Shown here one piece after another: positions 61,001-64,000 of a DNA stretch of 64,000 nucleotides. Below the pieces are notes generated by a model, which searched no databases, was not told the origin of the DNA, and saw nothing but the letters and a program-made list of their open reading frames with translations. Source of the DNA: Lachnospiraceae bacterium (GTDB lineage Bacteria; Bacillota; Clostridia; Lachnospirales; Lachnospiraceae); NCBI GenBank assembly GCA_017617545.1, contig JAFZVZ010000014.1:59223-123222 (forward strand). Reading direction: 5' to 3'. A program made the position numbers and the translations under genes. Every line of letters starts with the position of its first letter. The stretch's first letter is position 1.

Positions 61001-61185
61001 GTGCGTACCGCATCGGTCAGACGAAAAATGTGCACGTGATCAAGCTGCTCACAAAGGGTACGATCGAGGAGAAGATCTACCGCCTGCAGCAGAAGAAGCA
61101 GCGGCTCGCCGAGGCGATCATAGAGCGTCAGGAGGATCTGATCGGCAAGCTTACGAAGGAGGAACTTCTGGAGATCTTTTCATAG
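57997..61185 (+). CDS. SWIM-domain SNF2 family helicase
   Basis: 1062 residues starting at TTG (57997) inside the end of scpB. An N-terminal SWIM zinc finger (CTCTC from C68, ending C82-K-H84) is followed by a long middle region, then the SNF2 ATPase with DDMGLGKT (632-639), the DEAQ box (727-730) and a C-terminal helicase lobe with SLKAGGTGLNLIGAD and AYRIGQTKNVHV. Bacterial SWI2/SNF2 proteins of this group move along duplex DNA and may remodel stalled polymerases or nucleoprotein. Coupling to scpAB suggests a chromosome-organisation role; this is inference. Confidence 0.93.
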   Translation: MEFKDFLTKAFIKSYAQSDEVYADGFSYYRNGRVTHGVASKDKRVYQFTVKGNYNYKVTVRLADSLSCTCTCANLSKNSGICKHIIASLLFLNQFERTAKASADLTPEEQKNGQILNYYSELESGVAHFETGHVELMFFYNGILRQPKDHVIMRISMGSGRCYKVQSVKKMLESMRAGQSFALGKNFTYRKDIVEFDESSRRVLDYLSELFELEERFEIAGERSVFQKNDIVLSKSMFLEVLRRLGGDPFGFVINGRLLEDVRFVDGNPYISYDIDADEDFVSIGYADNSRVFPIAADGSLLLYDRILYHPSGSFTKNYLPIYNNLSKDGSPMVFRGEYARRFLEEVLPKLSNSMSVEIPAALAERYLTLPLQAGMNLDYVNGDIRGELMFTYGEYTFNSFAEPETREHILVRDKDGEQALLNKLKQLGFEAHNGYFLLRETEAIFDFISGERDGLDQMCELRYSDSFRSLRISKGEKVSYGVHMKSGEDYMTLDVSYDDVPKKELADIFRSIKLKKKYYRLKDGNFLLLDTDTIKQSVQFIRSLSGSSKPIREDGIVIDRSQVSYLEQMLRRIGSDYHIDDCIYKLLNTLNNPPHRDCPAEIVADVRPYQMAGFEWMCNLADNRMGGILADDMGLGKTLQSIMYLVTLPKESRRMVVCPTSLMFNWKDEFENFAPSLTCDIVCGTPEERRRIIRDSKAQVLITSYPLIRRDLSYYREIEFSAVIIDEAQNIKNSASMNAQSVKNLNTKTRFALTGTPIENSLSEIWSIFDFVMPGYLFSHPKFVNEYEKPIMNNNLEILAQLNLRIQPYVMRRMKQDVLSELPEKTEEKILVDLSEDQKKLYASYLESYRGAFDLDDEESINENRMQILSALMRLRQICCHPATFMTNYEGGSAKMDLLMEIVEQAIASGHRMLVFSQFTSMLELVQKELEQRNISCFCIRGETKVADRSAYVKRFNEGENSVFLISLKAGGTGLNLIGADTVIHIDPWWNPAVEDQATDRAYRIGQTKNVHVIKLLTKGTIEEKIYRLQQKKQRLAEAIIERQEDLIGKLTKEELLEIFS

Positions 61186-61218
61186 TACGAAAGCAGTATA
61201 ATCAGGGGGGAGAAAACG

Positions 61219-62895
61219 ATGATCGGATGTCCGAATTGCGGAAACAAACTTGTTTTCGACGTAGATTCGCAGAAGATGAAATGTCGGTACTGCGATGCCA
61301 CCTACCTGATCTCCGAGGCGTCCAAATGGTCCAAGGATGCCCTTGAATACTCCGGAGATAACGGGGAGGGAATGGAGATTACGACGTTCACCTGCACGCA
61401 GTGCGGTGCCGAAATCTCAGCCGACAGTGACGAAGCGGTAACCTGGTGCAGTTTCTGCGGTTCGCCGACGACGCTTGTGAGTCGTCTTACGCGGATCCGC
61501 AGACCCGACTGTGTCATTCCGTTCCGCAGAAACCGTCAGTTCTGTGCTGACGAGTATAAGAAAATGGCCCGGAAGCAGATCTACGCGCCCCGCGATCTCA
61601 TCAGACGCGGCAACGCCGAAGGCTTCCGCGGCATCTACATGCCGTACTGGACGTACGATATCAGGCGCTCGGGTAGTGTTGATTTCCGCGGCGAGGTGAC
61701 GGAGCATTACAACAGTGAATCCGACTGTGTCACGAAATACCGCGTGCAGGGCGATCTGACAAGCTACGTGAGCGGTCTGTCACACGATGCCTCGCAGACG
61801 TTCGATGACTATGTCAGCGAGCGTATCGCGCCGTACATGCTGAGCAACCAGAAGCCGTTTGACGTATGCTATCTGAACGGCTTTTATGCGAACGCGGCGG
61901 ACCAGGACGACAAGGTGTACAGAAACCGTGTGATCGGCGAGGAGAGCGAGCTGATCTACGAGTACGCCGCGACGAAGTTCCACAGCTGCGGGATCAAGGA
62001 GACGAGCGTGATCACGGACCTTGCGGTTGAGGGGTACGGCGCCGGTTTCCTGGACGGCGGCTGGCGGGAAATTAAGGAAGGCAACGTCTCCGAGGAAGAG
62101 GGGGATGATCAATACGGTGTTGTGAACGTCGATGGTAATCGTCGGAAAATGTCCATCAAGGGCAAGCTCGCGATGTTCCCCGTATGGTTCATGTCCTACC
62201 GCTGGGGCAACCGTGTATCGTACGCGACGATGAACGGCGATACCGGCAAGATCTACGCGGAGTTCCCGGCGTCCCCGAAGCGGTTTATGGCAATCTCCGC
62301 GCTTACGACGATCCCGTTGTTTATATTGATCTATATGCTCTACACGCTGAAGCCGTCGTATGTGCTGTTCCTCGCGCTGATGGCTGCCGTGGGCGCGTCC
62401 GGAATGTTCCGAAGCGAAGTGGTTGAGATCTTCAAGAAGCAATTCCATATCAACACGGATTACGGAACCAAGAAAAAGAAGGGCTCCGCGAAATTCTGGA
62501 CGATCGTTGTCATACTGGCGTTGATCTTTATTCCGTTTGCGGAACTATGGTTCGAGGCCAATCTCGGGTTTGAGTTCCGATGGCTGTACATCATGATCGC
62601 GGCGATCGCGCTTGTCGTGTTCGTTGTGAGGTTCTTCAAGATGCGGAACACGTACGGCGGTATCGTGGACGTTCACATGGATGCCACGAACCTCTGGTAC
62701 ATCGCCATCGCGTTCGCGGCGGGTCTCATATTTTTCTTCGACCCGGCATCAGACGCGATCTACTACGCGTTATCGCTAGGCACGGTAACCGTTGTCGGTC
62801 TGTCGGTGACGGAGCTGATCCGCAGCTATAACATATTGTCTTCCGTCAAACCGAAGCAGTTCAACAGAAGCGGAGGTGAAGATGACAATGCGTAA
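61219..62895 (+). CDS. Zinc-ribbon membrane protein, function unknown
   Basis: 558 residues. Two N-terminal zinc ribbons: CPNC/CRYC (C4, C7, C23, C26) and CTQC/CSFC (about residues 59-80). A soluble beta-rich region (about 85-355) with MPYWTYD follows, and then at least five hydrophobic segments (about 355-535). The start has GGGGGGAG 6 bases upstream. It belongs to the TFIIB-type zinc-ribbon membrane proteins often found with TPM-domain proteins, and indeed overlaps the TPM gene by 14 bases. The pair may form a membrane complex; no activity is known. Confidence 0.85.
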   Translation: MIGCPNCGNKLVFDVDSQKMKCRYCDATYLISEASKWSKDALEYSGDNGEGMEITTFTCTQCGAEISADSDEAVTWCSFCGSPTTLVSRLTRIRRPDCVIPFRRNRQFCADEYKKMARKQIYAPRDLIRRGNAEGFRGIYMPYWTYDIRRSGSVDFRGEVTEHYNSESDCVTKYRVQGDLTSYVSGLSHDASQTFDDYVSERIAPYMLSNQKPFDVCYLNGFYANAADQDDKVYRNRVIGEESELIYEYAATKFHSCGIKETSVITDLAVEGYGAGFLDGGWREIKEGNVSEEEGDDQYGVVNVDGNRRKMSIKGKLAMFPVWFMSYRWGNRVSYATMNGDTGKIYAEFPASPKRFMAISALTTIPLFILIYMLYTLKPSYVLFLALMAAVGASGMFRSEVVEIFKKQFHINTDYGTKKKKGSAKFWTIVVILALIFIPFAELWFEANLGFEFRWLYIMIAAIALVVFVVRFFKMRNTYGGIVDVHMDATNLWYIAIAFAAGLIFFFDPASDAIYYALSLGTVTVVGLSVTELIRSYNILSSVKPKQFNRSGGEDDNA

Positions 62896-63688
62896 AATAC
62901 GTCTGATCCTCCTTATGTTCATATTCTCGCTCGCGTTGTCCGCGTGCGGGGTGACACATGAAAAACCGTCGCAGAAGGGTAAAGTATTCATCGACGATTC
63001 GGCAGATCTGTTCAATGGAAACGATGAGCGCAAGATCAACGAGGCGATGGAAGAGCTTTCGGAATATGGTTCTGTCGGTGTGTACACATCGGATGCCGAA
63101 TCGTATTCCACAACGCAGAAGGCGACATCATATTATAACAACCACTTCGGAAGCGAGAGCGGATTTCTGTTCTATATCGATATGTTCAATCATGAGATTT
63201 ATATCGAGACGGACGGATATATCGGCGATTACGTAACCCGTGCAAAAGCACTGACGATCGTGGACAACGTGTACAGTTTGGCAAGTTCCGAAGAGTACGG
63301 GGAATGTGCTGCGGAAGCGATCCGGCAGGCGACGCGCCTGATGGAGGGCAAGCACATCTCACAGACGATGCGCTGGGTATCCGCATTGTTCGTTGCCGCG
63401 CTTGCCGCGTTGCTGATCAATTTCGCGGTACTGAGATTGCTGAACAGGAAGCCTGAGGTTTCCATCAGTGAACTCTCCCTGGGCGTGAAGAGCGTGACAA
63501 GGATCACGAACGAGCGCGTCAACGTGGAGGAACGGAAGTTCCAGACGGCGGCGATTGACAAAGCGAATATCGCAATCACGATCTTGCGTATCCTGCTGAT
63601 CATCCTCTCAAACGGCGGAGGCGGCGGTAGCGGCAGAAGCGGAAGCGGCGGCGGACACAGCAGCCACGGCGGCGGACACCGGTTCTGA
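62882..63688 (+). CDS. TPM-domain lipoprotein
   Basis: 268 residues from the ATG at 62882, 5 bases after GGAGG; an ATG two codons on is an alternative. A lipoprotein signal peptide ends in L-S-A-C. The TPM domain (about 28-155) starts VFIDDSADLFNGNDERKINE. A membrane helix follows near 165-185 and a C-terminal Gly/Ser/His-rich tail closes the protein. TPM domains are linked to photosystem assembly in plants and to acid phosphatase-like activity; the bacterial role is unclear. It is translationally coupled to the zinc-ribbon protein. Confidence 0.87.
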   Translation: MTMRKIRLILLMFIFSLALSACGVTHEKPSQKGKVFIDDSADLFNGNDERKINEAMEELSEYGSVGVYTSDAESYSTTQKATSYYNNHFGSESGFLFYIDMFNHEIYIETDGYIGDYVTRAKALTIVDNVYSLASSEEYGECAAEAIRQATRLMEGKHISQTMRWVSALFVAALAALLINFAVLRLLNRKPEVSISELSLGVKSVTRITNERVNVEERKFQTAAIDKANIAITILRILLIILSNGGGGGSGRSGSGGGHSSHGGGHRF

Positions 63689-63784
63689 CCAATGCGTGAG
63701 GACGCAATCCATTACAAATTTATACAGCAGCTAAAAAAGAAGGATCCGATCGGACAATGTCATTAAGTTAAGATGACAGCATCT

Positions 63785-63822
63785 AGAGTTCTGTATCAGA
63801 GATGGTACGGAACTCTTTTTTT
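63785..63822 (+). terminator. Terminator near the element boundary
   Basis: AGAGTTCTGTA (63785-63795) pairs with TACGGAACTCT (63806-63816) with one G-U pair, followed by seven T. It could end the zinc-ribbon/TPM operon or shield the element from read-through. Confidence 0.85.
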
Positions 63823-63866
63823 CGGTTTTTTTGCTTAAAGCTGTTGACAAACGGTACAGGATGTGC

Positions 63867-63912
63867 GGCCGCTTTCGCTACTGAATCGATTTATGAGGTA
63901 GCGAAAGCGGCC
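63867..63912 (+). promoter_or_regulatory. Long hairpin in the leader of the transposase-like gene
   Basis: GGCCGCTTTCGCTAC (63867-63881) pairs perfectly with GTAGCGAAAGCGGCC (63898-63912), a 15-bp stem with a 16-base loop and no T-tract. A TTGACA at 63844-63849 lies upstream but has no clear -10. Confidence 0.6.
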
Positions 63913-63955
63913 CTTGTAATTAGGAAATCAATTCCGATTGCAAGGAGGTGCGCAC

Positions 63956-64000
63956 ATGAAACCGCAACAGATTAAAAAGCTTTTGTTCACACAGATACGC
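63956..64000 (+). CDS. Start of a probable IS4-type transposase (3' cut by window edge)
   Basis: Fifteen codons, MKPQQIKKLLFTQIR, open to the window edge, with AAGGAGG 7 bases before the ATG. From memory the pattern QQIKKLL resembles the N-terminus of IS4-family transposases common in Lachnospiraceae. The fragment is too short to prove this; the surrounding palindromes support a mobile element. Confidence 0.4.
   Translation, partial: MKPQQIKKLLFTQIR

Larger units (their letters stand above)
63757..64000 (+). mobile_element. Probable left end of an insertion sequence, cut by the window edge
   Basis: After the TPM gene, sequence character changes. TGTCAT-9-ATGACA (about 63757-63777) is an inverted repeat of the kind seen at IS ends, followed by a terminator (63785), a long hairpin (63867) and a transposase-like start (63956). 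The exact left boundary and target duplication cannot be set without the right end. Confidence 0.35.

Noticed and set aside
1-64000. CRISPR arrays, prophage, toxin-antitoxin or defence islands
   Set aside because: No regularly spaced direct repeats or such genes were seen; the window is core chromosome.

Overview
The window reads as the core chromosome of a moderately GC-rich member of the Clostridia, most likely Lachnospiraceae. The evidence is the Gram-positive gene set (codY, polC, rny, nrdR, scpA/scpB, SpoVB-like flippase), canonical AGGAGG ribosome binding sites, sigma-A promoters, and the clostridial gene order rpsB-tsf ... pyrH-frr-uppS-cdsA-dxr-rseP-ispG-polC. I do not name a genus. 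Two carbohydrate cues point to plant-polysaccharide use: a uronate isomerase/ketodeoxygluconate kinase locus and a GH10 xylanase lipoprotein. No prophage, CRISPR array or rRNA operon is visible. The only mobile DNA is a probable insertion sequence entering at the right edge.

Layout. 1-2.1 kb: tail of an NfeD protein, an SPFH membrane protein and a rhomboid protease. 2.2-7.6 kb: pyrB-pyrI and uxaC on the minus strand, divergent from kdgK and a DUF4867-like gene, then nrdR. 7.7-12.5 kb: DNA-uptake and topology genes comM, dprA, topA. 12.7-15.8 kb: an unusual AroB-AroA-like fusion protein, then codY. 16-17.9 kb: rpsB-tsf. 18.2-21.7 kb: a binding-protein-dependent sugar importer without its own ATPase. 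21.8-32.7 kb: UMP kinase, ribosome recycling, undecaprenyl, phospholipid and isoprenoid genes, a site-2 protease and DNA polymerase PolC. 32.8-36.3 kb: a large membrane protein of unknown function, tRNA-Glu and the xylanase. 36.4-42.9 kb: alaS, rpsU, phoH, ybeY and a MOP-family flippase. 43-50.5 kb: two overlapping flavoproteins, the proB-DUF896-fthC-proA operon and miaB. 50.6-58 kb: rny, an aminotransferase, pyrimidine nucleoside phosphorylase, a phosphoesterase and scpA-scpB. 58-63.7 kb: a SWIM/SNF2 helicase, a zinc-ribbon membrane protein and a TPM-domain lipoprotein.

The most unusual items are: (1) the 764-residue AroB-AroA-like fusion between topA and codY, in which the metal ligands of the synthase half and several substrate-binding residues of the EPSP-synthase half are replaced, suggesting a pseudoenzyme or a new activity; (2) a PolC replicase whose PHP domain lacks the usual inserted DEDDh proofreading exonuclease; (3) strong over-representation of the 7-mer GGAAAAT/ATTTTCC across the window; (4) a compact multi-hairpin intergenic element after rny. 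Starts were moved from the longest reading frame to the codon behind the best ribosome binding site where the sequence supported it.
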